This document shows positions 1-10,147 of a stretch of 64,000 nt of DNA, one piece after another. The translations under genes were made by a program, and so were the position numbers. Positions within the stretch are counted from its first letter, which is position 1. Every line of letters begins with the position of its first letter. The notes under the pieces were generated by a model that saw only the letters and a program-made list of their open reading frames with translations, made no database searches and was not told where the DNA came from. This DNA comes from Bimuria novae-zelandiae CBS 107.79 (lineage: Eukaryota; Ascomycota; Dothideomycetes; Pleosporales; Didymosphaeriaceae): assembly GCA_010015655.1 (NCBI GenBank), contig ML976679.1, positions 381,587-445,586 of the forward strand, given 5' to 3'.

Positions 1-2
1 TG

Positions 3-1211
3 CGGCGCGCAGTCATCGAACCAGTCGATGTCGAGGATTCGCAGCCTACGAACTTGACGGCACAGGCGCCTGCTGCCTTAAAGCACAGCCATGACCACAG
101 CCGACATAGCTCCGGGCGCGTTTCGTTTGCCTCGAACCCGAAACCGACACCCGAGGAGAAGGAGAATGCCGAGGAACGAGAACAGACATCGCAGAGGCCG
201 TTTCGCCTATGGACATGGCCTAATCCACAAGAGTGGGAGGAAGATCGGACGGAATTAGAGTCCAGTCCGAACCACTTGGCGACCATACTGGGTTCTTCTG
301 CCTCTCCTACGGTGGTAGAGAGTGATCCACGGTTCTCCAGGCCGTATCAGTATCAAAGGCCCTCGGAACAGACCGATACAGTTTCTACGATGGCTGTTGC
401 AAGCCGAAAAGGGAGCAGCGAAGACCTCACGACCCTTTTAGCCACAATGATCGAAGGGCAGAATGACGAACCGGAAGCTCTACATTATGTAGACTCTGTT
501 GACACCTTGCGCGCCCTCTACCTCGAACATGGGCTTGAGGAACTGCCCACCGGGGTCGCTCAGACGAGAGAGGAGGTTGAGCGAAGGTGCGCCATGGAGC
601 AGGCGTACACGCGGTCCGTTTTAGTCGATCCGGAGAGGAAACGCGAGGGAAGCATACTAGGCTTCTTCGCAACTTACGCAATCCTCGCTGGCATTGACGA
701 CCCTAATTATTGCTTACCGCGCTTGCGGTTCATTAAGATCCACGAGGTCAAACGACTGAAAGAGCTTCTAGTCGATGGGTTCCATCTAGGCCGCTCTGGT
801 GAGATTAGCAGGATTGAAAGGGTGCTGCACCTGATCTTCGTGCTTCAGGAGGGATGGCGCATGGAGACAATGGCAGTACTCTTTTCAAGAACTCCACAGC
901 AGGTACGTGAGTCGTGCCGCGACGTGTTCGAGTGCTTGCTGGAGGTGCACAGCGAAACTTCTCTGGAGTATTATCAGCCGACGTGCCATCATCTGTGGAA
1001 GATCGCACCAAAGTTCATGGACAGCACCCATACAAAGAGATCGGAGAAATACTATCATTGGAAGAAGCAGGAAGTGTTCAATGTGCTGGTCACGCTCAAC
1101 ATGTACATTGGGCGATACCGCCAGCAGGGAAAAGTCGCGTTGGATGGGCCGTACCAGCACTGGTGGAGACATTTCTCGCCACTGGAACCGACAGAATGGC
1201 TGCATGGCTGA
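3..1211 (+). CDS. Hypothetical protein, 5'-truncated by window edge
   Basis: The reading frame is open from base 3 to the TGA at 1209-1211, with no stop and no in-frame ATG near the left edge. The true start therefore lies outside the window and about 400 residues are visible. The N-terminal third is polar and low in complexity (His/Ser/Pro/Glu-rich). The C-terminal part is a compact, mostly helical region rich in Trp, His and Leu, with a helix-turn-helix-like stretch near 800-940 and a conserved-looking end with the motif QHWWRHFSPLEP. No signal peptide or membrane segment is visible in this part. I do not recognise the family. Codon use is normal for the host, with no RIP mutations. The downstream neighbour is on the same strand after an 856-bp gap. 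Confidence 0.7.
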   Translation, partial: RRAVIEPVDVEDSQPTNLTAQAPAALKHSHDHSRHSSGRVSFASNPKPTPEEKENAEEREQTSQRPFRLWTWPNPQEWEEDRTELESSPNHLATILGSSASPTVVESDPRFSRPYQYQRPSEQTDTVSTMAVASRKGSSEDLTTLLATMIEGQNDEPEALHYVDSVDTLRALYLEHGLEELPTGVAQTREEVERRCAMEQAYTRSVLVDPERKREGSILGFFATYAILAGIDDPNYCLPRLRFIKIHEVKRLKELLVDGFHLGRSGEISRIERVLHLIFVLQEGWRMETMAVLFSRTPQQVRESCRDVFECLLEVHSETSLEYYQPTCHHLWKIAPKFMDSTHTKRSEKYYHWKKQEVFNVLVTLNMYIGRYRQQGKVALDGPYQHWWRHFSPLEPTEWLHG

Positions 1212-2067
1212 ACTGTGTATTTTGGTACGACGTCGGCGTTTGTGCCTCCGTGCCTCAGCGGTGCACTCTTGAAACCCGAAGTCTTGGTGGGGGAAAGCGG
1301 ACTGCCTGATCTGGCGGCCTCACACAGCGAAGCCACAGCCAAGTTCCCGATCGAGAGGGGCAGAACAGAATATTCACAAGATCGAGCTTGAATAATTGTT
1401 GACCTGGTGCTTTGATGCGCCGAGCTCATGGCAGTGCAGCTCAATTTCCTCGAGTCCGACTGGTCCATGGCGCCGAGAGTGTGGTGTTCTTTGCGCCAAC
1501 GCTGCTATTCTGGGGTTAGTGGAGGGGATTGGACATCATCACGGAGATTCTTGCCTAGCGTTTCATGTGCAAAAGCTTGTTTGCTTATCGCAACCCTCCG
1601 GCCCGTTCCTGCATGTCGCCAGTGCGTTGTGCAGGCGCCTACCGCCGCCCTGAATAGCCTCTTTGCACGATAGCCTTCCGTCGACCATGCTGCAAAGGCG
1701 CGCGCGCGAGCAGGTACTCCCGCCAGCAAATTGGCTAATATCGCGTTTGTCGACGCACACAAGAGCGGCCAATGTCCCTCTGGCAAGCGATTGGCGGTGT
1801 TTAGAGCCAATGACCGAGCGTAGTACGAGCCAAGCTAGAATGCCTCCTTAAATTTGCACCCCATGCGCGAGTCCCGCTTCAACGGCATATCTCGAAACGC
1901 AGCCTTGCGCTCTTCGGGCGCCTTTCCTCTCTTACTGTACCTGCACTCATTCACTCACTCCTAACCCAGTCGTTCCTTAGAGACAACCCAACCCAGTGCG
2001 TCTGGCAACGCACACACGCTCCTTACCATTTCATTTTCATAGTATATTTGCAATCCCGATACCCAAC
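1212..2067. other. Intergenic region and promoter of the GH16 gene
   Basis: No convincing gene is present; the short ORFs on both strands have no coding character. The last 150 bp before 2068 are pyrimidine-rich (CT-rich runs around 1920-1990), as is common upstream of highly expressed fungal genes. Confidence 0.5.
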
Positions 2068-3241
2068 ATGTACACAATCGCGCTTTCCGCTGCCGCGCTC
2101 CTTGCGAGCACTTTGCTTCCCACCGCGTGGGCGCAGACCAGTACCTCCTGCAATCCTCTGCACGAGAAAAATTGCCCCAACATGGAAGCGCTCGGCGGCA
2201 ACTCCACATTCGACTTCAGCAAGGATTGGAATCCAGATGTCTGGAACCAGAAGAACCAAGGCAAGGTGGAGCATCGCGACAACTACACTGCCTTCACCGT
2301 GCAGTACCAGGGCGACTCACCGACTGTCTTGTCCAATTTTTACATCTTCTTCGGCCGCGTGGAGATCGTGATGAAGGCTGCGAAGGGCCAGGGCATCGTG
2401 TCGAGCGCAATCTTACAGTCTGAGTGCTTAGATGAGATTGACTGGGAGTTTCTGGGGACCAACACAGACCATGCCCTCACCAACTACTTCGGAAAGGGAA
2501 ACACGACAGCCTACGACCGCGGCAAGGACATTAAAATGAAGAGCGCACCTCAGGACGAATACCACAACTACACTATTGATTGGACCAAAGAGCGCATTCA
2601 ATGGTTCATCGATGATGAGATGGTCCGGGAGCTCAAATCCGAGGAGGCATTGGGCGGCAAGAACTACCCACAGACGCCGATGAACGTTCGCTTGGGTGCA
2701 TGGTCCGGCGGCGATGTTGACAACAACAACAAGGGCACGGTGGAGTGGGCAGGCGGTCCCACGGACTTCAAGCAGGCTCCGTTCACCATGTACGTGCAGA
2801 CCGTATATGTACAGGACTACACGACTGCCAAAGAGTACTCCTGGGCCGATATGGACTCTTCTGGTGACTGGCAGAAGGTCAAGGTCATCAAGCTTGAGTA
2901 AGTCTAGTGTCAAAAGGCGAAGATGTTGACTGACTTGGGGTAGGGACAACGAGAAATCGCCCGTCATGCAACAAATCGAGAAGCCACACGGTATCAAGAA
3001 TCGCTGGAGCTCGCTTTCAAAGGGCGCCCAGATCGCCATCATCGCATCCATTTGCGGAACCGTCGCAATCATCGCAGCCATTATCCTCTTCTGCTGCATC
3101 AAACAACGCCGCGCAGGTGCCAAGGAGTACGCCGCGTACCAGGCTGGTCTAGACAAGGAGGCTGCCGACCTCATCCAGGACAAGGAGCAGTGGCAGACTG
3201 CGCACCAGCAGTCTCGTTTCAGCAAATACGCGCGCATATAG
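2068..3241 (+). CDS. Crh-type GH16 glycosidase (chitin-glucan crosslinking), membrane-anchored
   Basis: Two exons, 2068-2897 and 2944-3241, joined across a 46-bp intron (GTAAGT...TAG, branch-like TGACTGAC), give 375 residues. The first ATG at 2068 starts a clear signal peptide ending near TAWA-Q. Upstream in-frame codons lack an ATG. The GH16 catalytic motif DEIDWEFLG has Glu123, Asp125 and Glu127 in the ExDxE arrangement. The N-terminus carries the CNPLxxxNCP signature of fungal Crh/Utr2/Crf enzymes. These transfer chitin onto beta-glucan at the outer cell wall. Exon 2 adds a hydrophobic segment at about residues 307-329 followed by a basic tail, so this paralogue appears to be a type I membrane protein rather than clearly GPI-anchored. 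Assignment to the Crh group is firm; the exact orthologue (Crh1, Utr2 or Crf) is not resolved. Confidence 0.92.
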
Positions 3242-3997
3242 CCTGGTGCATGGTGCCGAATAAGGACGAATTTGTTGTTTGATTGGAGAGGCGTAGAGGG
3301 AGGCATACCGCTTAACTGCCGAAGATGTCGGTCCCCAGGGTGAGGGCGGAGGATGATTTGTAGTAGCGGAAAGTGATAGCGAGGTGTTGGTTGGCATTTG
3401 AATTATTTGCTTGGTTCTGTTTCACGTCCGTTCATGATATTGGGAGAGATACCCTCGAGATTTGGGTTAGGGCAGCATTATTTCCTTTCATTGGACCGCG
3501 TGGCTTGATGCCGTGCTGGAGATGGATGTTAGGTTCTATAGAGGAATATACATAACAAATCACAATCAAAGTTAAATTGACTGGGATGCTTGGGTGATGA
3601 ATGACAGATATCATGGCAAATCGTGTGCTGTGGCGCATGGGTGGCTGAGCCACGACTGCCGATCGCGGGACCCAACGTCACTCCACTGTCAGCAGCAGGC
3701 CTACCATTTCCTCAACCTTCTCTGATACCCGCGTACGACATTCAGCGGTGAAATAGCTGTTTGTTCGCACGTGCCACAGCCTCTTATTCCCCGCGTAGAA
3801 TGCAGCTTAAGCTTGCGGGCTTACTCATACACACTCAGTCCTTCATCCCACCGTGAGCACTTTCAAGCCGACGATACTGCCGCAACAACAAGCAAGCCAC
3901 CTCTCGTGGCTCTCTATCTGTAATAAATAGTGTAGGACTGTACGACAACACCCCGGAACCAACTCCCTTGAACCAATCGTCCGCCTTGACGTCCACG
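3242..3997. other. Intergenic region
   Basis: Contains the 3' flank of the GH16 gene and the promoter of the next gene. No supported ORF, RNA gene or repeat was found. Confidence 0.45.
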
Positions 3998-5197
3998 ATG
4001 TATAGCGTAGCAGGCAATCCGTTAGGCGCCGCCTGCAGCGGTGATAGCACGACTACCGATACCCCAATGACCGGGTCCGACAGCGAAGACGAGGTGTTCG
4101 AGGATGTTCTGCCCCAAAATTCGGCCGCGAACGAGCCCCCCGCCGATGTACACGATGTTTCCATTGACGTCGACATGACAAGTCCTCAAGCCCAGAGCTT
4201 CAACTACGCCAATGACCTACCTACCCCGTCAGAATCATCCTTTGCACCCTCTGTACAGGCGCCATCAGTGCACACTGCGACCCCGCTGCCACGGCCGCGG
4301 AAACACCCTCTCGCGGCGGGCGGTCAGAAGGAGGCATCACTCATCTTCTATATGGACAGGGCGTTGGACAACGTAGGGAAGAGGGCCACAAACAAACATG
4401 TGGAGGAACTGCTACCGGGTGAACTACAAGGGTACAAGTCTTTCGCCGAGGTTGTGAAGGATCTAGATCCGCTGGTCGACGTCGTTTGGGTTAGCGGAAC
4501 ACCGACTCTCCAGCTCCCATACCTTATCAGCATCACCGTCTCGACGATCAATTGCCTGCCAATGTTCCCACCCTTGCCGCGCACTACGCTTAATTTTCTC
4601 GCTAAGCTCGACACCGCATTCGCCGCCCTCCTTACTGGTCAGGATCCCAACACAGGAGAACCCCTCCCTGGGTTTTCCAACGCCCGCGGCATATCCACAA
4701 CCGACAAAGTACGTGTAAAGGGTGTGATCGAGCGTGCCAGGAACACCGTGACGAAACACATCGTTGGCGAAGAGGGCGAGGAACCACCCGAGGTCAACCG
4801 GGCAGCCGACAACGAAGACAAAATAGACGAAGGCTTCGTCAAATTTGAAGGTTTCGAAAACTCCGATGACAGCGATGACGAAACCGAAGCCTTTAATCGC
4901 GACGAGCGGGATGTGGCTCATGTTTTCGAGAAGACGATCGTGGAGCTGGGTGATTTCTTGGGAGGTGAGGCGATTGGGCTTGTGACGGACGAGGAGCAGG
5001 ATATGAGGAGACAGTTCGAAGAGGAAGCCGCAGCAATGAGAGAGCGCGCTGAGTACCAAGGAGTAAAGGAGTTTGTGAATGAAGCAGAGGCAATTGCGGA
5101 ACAAAGGCAATACTTGGAGGAGGGGAGGAAGGAGTTTGAGGATGAAGCAGTTTGGTCAGGAGAGGGGCATGAATTTCGAGCTCACGGTGCCGCGTGA
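3998..5197 (+). CDS. Conserved fungal protein of unknown function, acidic
   Basis: Single-exon ORF of 399 residues. The frame is open a little further upstream, but the first ATG is at 3998 (MYSVAGNPLG). The N-terminal 110 residues are acidic, Ser/Thr/Pro-rich and probably disordered. Residues of about 120-240 form a folded helical domain containing the strings YMDRALDNVG, DLDPLVDVVWVSGTPTLQ and LPYLISITVSTI. This resembles a domain widespread in Pezizomycotina hypothetical proteins that automatic pipelines sometimes mislabel as meiotic recombination proteins. The C-terminal third is a charged coiled coil (EEEAAAMRERAEYQ, EQRQYLEEGRKEFEDE) preceded by an acidic DDSDDETE stretch. No catalytic motif, signal peptide or membrane helix is seen. 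Function unknown; existence as a gene is well supported by length, codon use and start context. Confidence 0.75.
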   Translation: MYSVAGNPLGAACSGDSTTTDTPMTGSDSEDEVFEDVLPQNSAANEPPADVHDVSIDVDMTSPQAQSFNYANDLPTPSESSFAPSVQAPSVHTATPLPRPRKHPLAAGGQKEASLIFYMDRALDNVGKRATNKHVEELLPGELQGYKSFAEVVKDLDPLVDVVWVSGTPTLQLPYLISITVSTINCLPMFPPLPRTTLNFLAKLDTAFAALLTGQDPNTGEPLPGFSNARGISTTDKVRVKGVIERARNTVTKHIVGEEGEEPPEVNRAADNEDKIDEGFVKFEGFENSDDSDDETEAFNRDERDVAHVFEKTIVELGDFLGGEAIGLVTDEEQDMRRQFEEEAAAMRERAEYQGVKEFVNEAEAIAEQRQYLEEGRKEFEDEAVWSGEGHEFRAHGAA

Positions 5198-5662
5198 GCT
5201 GAGGTACAGTATAGACAATGGCGTGGAAGTAGGTACCAAGTTTGGTTCATCCTAGTCTCTGCCCTATCTTGCCGTATGTCACATCGTCCGGCGAGGAGCT
5301 ATACAACAGGCCTATACATTCCATATCGACATTTTACTTTCTTTCGGCAAGTGCTGCGAGGTAGGTCAACCGGACGCTCGGCTGTAGCCGGCTTCTATAG
5401 GGCATCTGGTCTGGCCGCCGCTCGCTCCTTCCCAAACAGAAATCGCAATGCTTGACGTCACCCCACTCACTTGATTTGACTACACGTCGGAGCAAACGGA
5501 GCAAACGCGTTCTCGAGTCTTCCCCACACATATTGCAAATTTCCCCCCGTAAACGTACAAACGGTCTTTCCCGCTTATTCATCGGGGCGGTACACAGGTG
5601 ATTCGGATTCTTTCTCGCCGCAGTGAACGGCAGTACCAGGGCGTGTGTTCTAAACGCCCGCC
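5198..5662. other. Intergenic region
   Basis: 465 bp between two tandem plus-strand genes. No gene seen; likely terminator of the upstream gene and promoter of the 1076-residue gene. Confidence 0.4.
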
Positions 5663-8600
5663 ATGCCGTCTCTTTACGGCGCTGGCTTCAGCCTTCACCT
5701 GGCTACACAGCCGCTCGCCGCCTCGCTCACGGAGAAGGTCGATATCAAGAAGGGATATGCTGCAGCGTCTAAGAGCGAGCATGCAGAGAAGGCGCTAGTC
5801 GAAAGCGCAGGTTCGCTCCTTCCTGAAGAGCGCGTGCCTTTTCCTGGCGATGAGGGCAATTTCATGCTCAATTGGCTCGGCGGCGTGCCGTTCTCGCAAG
5901 TCGTCGTGAGGAGACCCTCGGCGAGGTCTCAACATCTTGCAACTCTGAAGCAGAAGTTAGCTCTTACCAATGCGCAAATACCGGTGGAAGATGGTAGACG
6001 CGCTTCGCAGCGTATCTCGGCGAGGAGTGGCCGTATGCTATATTCTGATGAAGCCGCAGCCGAGAATGACAGTGCGAATGAAGCACTTCCGTCGCATGGC
6101 CTACCATTAGGACTCTCGCCATCGGAATCTTGGTCAAACAGTCTTCCAAAATACGAGGCACTCATCCTCCACGTCAACCTCAGCGATAAGACCTTTTTCC
6201 AAGACCCATTCGACATGAGCCCACAGCACCTCAAGATCGAAGTTTTCTTCAACGGCAAGCTTTCCAACTGTGTGCTGATACATGCGAAGGACGTCCAGAC
6301 CGGCGTCAAATCTTTCAACCCAATCTTTGCTGGTACACGAGTCGACTATATGGTGGAGCGGCCGTGGATCATACAGGCTCCCAGCTCGGGTGTTGGATCA
6401 GATCATCATTCGGCAGGTTCGCCGGCGCAGGATCGATGGGTAGATATCTGCAAAGCCTTGATGGCGGAGGCCAATGAACGAGGGATTGACGGGAATGGCG
6501 AGAGGCCACCAACGGCAGCGTTCCTGCAAGAGCTCGCAAGCATGCACATGCCGGACAGCATCAACGATATGCAGAAGCCCGGTGGCTTGAAGTTTGGTGT
6601 CATCGATGTGATTGTGTCTGTCGGGTCTGGTAGAAAGTTTACCGCTGGAGCGGAGTATCTAAAGGCACCAACGCGGTTGCCCGATGAACGGTACAGTTAC
6701 CCGGTGAACGAGGAGAACGACTTCCAGCTGATTCGGACCGCTCCTGCCGCAAACGGAACAACCGCGACCGATGCCGCTGATCTGGATGCCGAGGGTGACT
6801 CGGATGCGGAGCTCCCAGTGTTACCCCCGACCACAGCTCACCATGGCTTGCCAGATTTCAGAGGTCAAGCACATCAGCCAGGGTCCTCGCAGCCGATTAC
6901 AGAGTTCCATGACCCGTTTACGGGCTCACCAATCCCGTCCCTGCCGTCATTTCAACCTTCAACTTCTTACATTCGTCAGAATCCGTACCAAACGGAGGCA
7001 GGAGGCCCACTGCAGAAACGCGGTCGTCCTGAGGTAGCCTATCCGTTCGGAACTCATATCGGTGCTTTCCAGCAACCGTCGCCTCCGAGACGAGTCTATC
7101 CGTCTGCCCACGGACCATCACTTCCCATGTCCAGCGCCTTTCCGAGATCCTTGCCGCGCACCGAATTCAACGTCAACCAGTACGATAGCTTCGAGCATGC
7201 TAATCCATACCAAGTTCCCTACGCCGGCATCATTTCTGGCTTTAGCTTCGGATCCTTCGATGGCCCTCCATCTTCTCCATTGCGAGACACTCCCAGTGGT
7301 CGATCGATCTTGCCCACATTCTTACCGTCACCTGAAGAGGTCATCCCGAGCATGAACGTCACCAATAATCATTCCAGTCCCTACATACCAGATGGTTCAT
7401 TACCCAACCTAACGTCAGGATTCAGCTCATACGGCTCGATAGCGCCTGGAACTGATCTCAGTACCTTTGGTACACGCAGCTTTCCTCTGCCCAATGTTGC
7501 TCCACATTATCCTCCGCAGGGACTGTGCAGCTCGACTTTTACACAACACGGTCATTTCGGCTCAACTGCGTCTGATCTATACATACCAGCCCAGGGAAGA
7601 TCTCCTAAAGCTGCACCCCCTCCTATGGCGTTCTTCAAGGTGACAGAGCAAGCCAAGACGAATCTTCCGACTGCTCCCGGCCTAAAGGGTCGAAAGCCAT
7701 CTGGCTCTGTGATTCCACTAGATCGTGTAGTAATCCGTAAAGGTAAACAAATTGTGCGGTCGCATTTCTTCACGACACCGCAGACGCTTGCGCGAAAGCC
7801 ACATCTTGTGCTTGATACCACAATGGCAAAAGATAAGAATGTGAACCCCAATAACGGGCCTTCGGCGAACCCCGGTAGGGTCGAGCAACCTGAGGTGCGG
7901 CGTCGTTCAACCAGAGCGAAGGCACTCGAGACTCCGCCAGGCACATCGCCAAGCGAGCTCGTCGATCTTACGACCGTGAACGAACTACAAAAGACAAAGC
8001 GGGACTCCATTCACGATGCTTCCATGAATGTAGGGGTGATTAAGCCGGTAGAAGCTGCCCCAATCCCGACTATGACTCGGCGGGGCTACACATCGGACTT
8101 TAGCAAGACGTCGGTGTCTACAAAGCCTATTTATAGCACGGATGACTATACCATCATGCACAGAACAGCGGCCACGGGCATTCTCGGCGTACAAGGGCCC
8201 AAAGCGAACGTCTTTGTCATGGACAACCCCGAGGAGCTTCTGAGAAAGAAGAAGTCGAAGCCGACGGCTCAATCTGGCTCTATCTCGCCGACCAAAGTAG
8301 ATACAGCGCCGAGAGAAGTCGTTGATGGACCTGTACAGACTACGGCATCCCGCAAGGTGGATTTCCCTGTTGATTCCAGCAACGTGCATACTGGATCAAG
8401 CTCGCCACTCTCGGAGCTATCGCACTCGCCTGATCTGGGTTTCACTCTGGAGACACCCGTCCATAGGAATAGTGCAGCTCAGACTGATACGTTCGTATCC
8501 GGTCCCCCGGTGGCATCAAGTGCGCTCGAGCTTCTTACCTCTGCGCTCGTCTCCACCGCTGCAAGTGCACCCTCAGCACCACCAGCATCATCGATGACAT

Positions 8601-8893
8601 CCCAACAAGGATCTTCTGCAGCATCTGCATCCATATCTACATCGCTGAAGAGGAAGGGCGTTCCAGACGAACTGCAGAAGCCAGGCAGAACCGGGCCCTA
8701 TACCAAGCCTCTGCGCAGCCCCGATCGCTGGGACGCAAAGAGTAATCTAGCGCTGAACCAGGACAGCGTTATTCAATATGCAGTTAGTGAGCGCGAGGGC
8801 GGCGCGTTGAGGCAGGTGAGGAGTGAGCGGAAGGGTGCGTTCAAGGAGGAGACTGTTGTTGTTGGTGTTCGGTTTTTCGTGCCTGGCTGTTGA
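5663..8893 (+). CDS. Large conserved fungal protein of unknown function, mostly disordered
   Basis: Uninterrupted single-exon ORF of 1076 residues from ATG 5663 (context CGCCATGC) to TGA 8891-8893. Residues of about 160-345 look folded, with alternating hydrophobic strands (YEALILHVNLSDKTFF, HLKIEVFFNGKLSNCVLIH, KFGVIDVIVSVGSG). The rest is rich in Pro, Ser, Gly and Thr and probably disordered, with basic patches such as RRRSTRAK and KRKGVPDEL that could act as nuclear localisation signals. No signal peptide or transmembrane segment is present. A chromatin or transcription-related scaffold is conceivable from composition alone, but I do not recognise the family. Codon use is host-like and there are no RIP-type stops, so the gene is probably functional. 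Confidence 0.75.
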   Translation: MPSLYGAGFSLHLATQPLAASLTEKVDIKKGYAAASKSEHAEKALVESAGSLLPEERVPFPGDEGNFMLNWLGGVPFSQVVVRRPSARSQHLATLKQKLALTNAQIPVEDGRRASQRISARSGRMLYSDEAAAENDSANEALPSHGLPLGLSPSESWSNSLPKYEALILHVNLSDKTFFQDPFDMSPQHLKIEVFFNGKLSNCVLIHAKDVQTGVKSFNPIFAGTRVDYMVERPWIIQAPSSGVGSDHHSAGSPAQDRWVDICKALMAEANERGIDGNGERPPTAAFLQELASMHMPDSINDMQKPGGLKFGVIDVIVSVGSGRKFTAGAEYLKAPTRLPDERYSYPVNEENDFQLIRTAPAANGTTATDAADLDAEGDSDAELPVLPPTTAHHGLPDFRGQAHQPGSSQPITEFHDPFTGSPIPSLPSFQPSTSYIRQNPYQTEAGGPLQKRGRPEVAYPFGTHIGAFQQPSPPRRVYPSAHGPSLPMSSAFPRSLPRTEFNVNQYDSFEHANPYQVPYAGIISGFSFGSFDGPPSSPLRDTPSGRSILPTFLPSPEEVIPSMNVTNNHSSPYIPDGSLPNLTSGFSSYGSIAPGTDLSTFGTRSFPLPNVAPHYPPQGLCSSTFTQHGHFGSTASDLYIPAQGRSPKAAPPPMAFFKVTEQAKTNLPTAPGLKGRKPSGSVIPLDRVVIRKGKQIVRSHFFTTPQTLARKPHLVLDTTMAKDKNVNPNNGPSANPGRVEQPEVRRRSTRAKALETPPGTSPSELVDLTTVNELQKTKRDSIHDASMNVGVIKPVEAAPIPTMTRRGYTSDFSKTSVSTKPIYSTDDYTIMHRTAATGILGVQGPKANVFVMDNPEELLRKKKSKPTAQSGSISPTKVDTAPREVVDGPVQTTASRKVDFPVDSSNVHTGSSSPLSELSHSPDLGFTLETPVHRNSAAQTDTFVSGPPVASSALELLTSALVSTAASAPSAPPASSMTSQQGSSAASASISTSLKRKGVPDELQKPGRTGPYTKPLRSPDRWDAKSNLALNQDSVIQYAVSEREGGALRQVRSERKGAFKEETVVVGVRFFVPGC

Positions 8894-9888
8894 CGTGCAC
8901 ACAGTGTCGGACTTTGGGACGCCGATGGATTTATAAACTCCTGTCGAGGGACTGGGGCTGGAAGAAAAGTTAATTTTGAGGCAAAGGAAGGCGTGAGGGT
9001 TGGACGGGATGAAAGGGGGAATGTATATGCCGTCTGATTTTCGGGTGGTACGGGTGGTGGACGACTTGTCGAATGATGTGGAAAAGGGAACCTTTATGTC
9101 CGCTAAAAGCGCATGATGTCAGCAACTTAGTCGCAGGATTGCAACCCCCGAGCGAAAAATTTCAAATGTTTTCTCTGGGAGAATCGGCGATGTTGGCAAT
9201 CGTGACGGTTTCCCTTCTCACGTAGTTATGTAACGGATTCGTCTGCGTTCAAGCTTTATTATGGAGAGAGGAATGAAGTGATTCATGTGTTGATATTTCT
9301 GTTGTTAGTATTGAATTTTTTAAGGCGATTTAGGAGGTATCCAGGAAATTGTCCCTAAATGCAATGGCCCGCAGTGCACACCCCGAAGGCCAAATAATTA
9401 TCCAGCGTAAGTCCAAAAAGCACGGCACGCTAATGTTCCCTCCTCGCTCTTTATTCCTCTAGAAGTGCAAGGCTAACCCCACCTCTTACAGGGCAACCTT
9501 CTTTTGGGAATTAGTGTTCAAGAGACCTACTGCGTAAAAGTGCAAGAGGTAAAATCATAGAGCGGTATAGCGGCGAAGATGGTATAGCGCTGGAAGCTGG
9601 CACTTGCACTGTCCGTCACCTAAGTTCATTCTATTTCGTCATGTTCGAGGTCTGAGAACGATGTTGAAGTATTGTACGGCTAAGATGAGTAGTTACTTTG
9701 CTCTTAGAACAGTTATAACCGCAAAAGCAGCCTATAGCACCGCAGGACGATCTCATACACGCTAAGTGCGCACTTCTATCCATGTATTCCTACCCTCATT
9801 GCGCTCCCACGCTTCATCCTCTCTAATAGAAACAAATGCACGTGAGAACCAACATAATCGTACAGTGGCCAATCCCGCTACCCCTTCC
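8894..9888. other. Intergenic region, no gene seen
   Basis: About 1 kb between convergent loci. Two overlapping short ORFs at 9762-9975 on opposite strands lack coding character. No repeat or RNA gene recognised. Confidence 0.45.
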
Positions 9889-10107
9889 TCACGCTTTGAG
9901 ATTGCTCGTGTGCCATGGATACCCCGGGGCGTGCAGTCTGTTGTCGGCGTCACGGATCTTGTGATAGGGCGCTAGACAGTCGTAGCAGAACTCGTGCGAG
10001 CAGCGGGTACCTGTGGGTACGCGGTTTAGTAGCCGGAGCAGGACGAGGGGTAGCGTGAGAGACAGGTCCAGCAGAATTTGTGGCGGCACTTGCGACCNNN
10101 NNNNNNN

Positions 10108-10147
<40 letters not shown>

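Noticed and set aside
1996..2067. Upstream GTG start for the GH16 gene
   Set aside because: Eukaryotic gene; the ATG at 2068 begins a clear signal peptide and the extension adds nothing family-like.
2428..3306. 292-codon minus-strand ORF
   Set aside because: Lies entirely antisense to the GH16 gene, which has catalytic motif, signal peptide and a good intron; codon mirror effect.
9762..9975. Two overlapping ORFs of 63 and 69 codons
   Set aside because: No domain, start context or codon bias; opposite strands of the same DNA.
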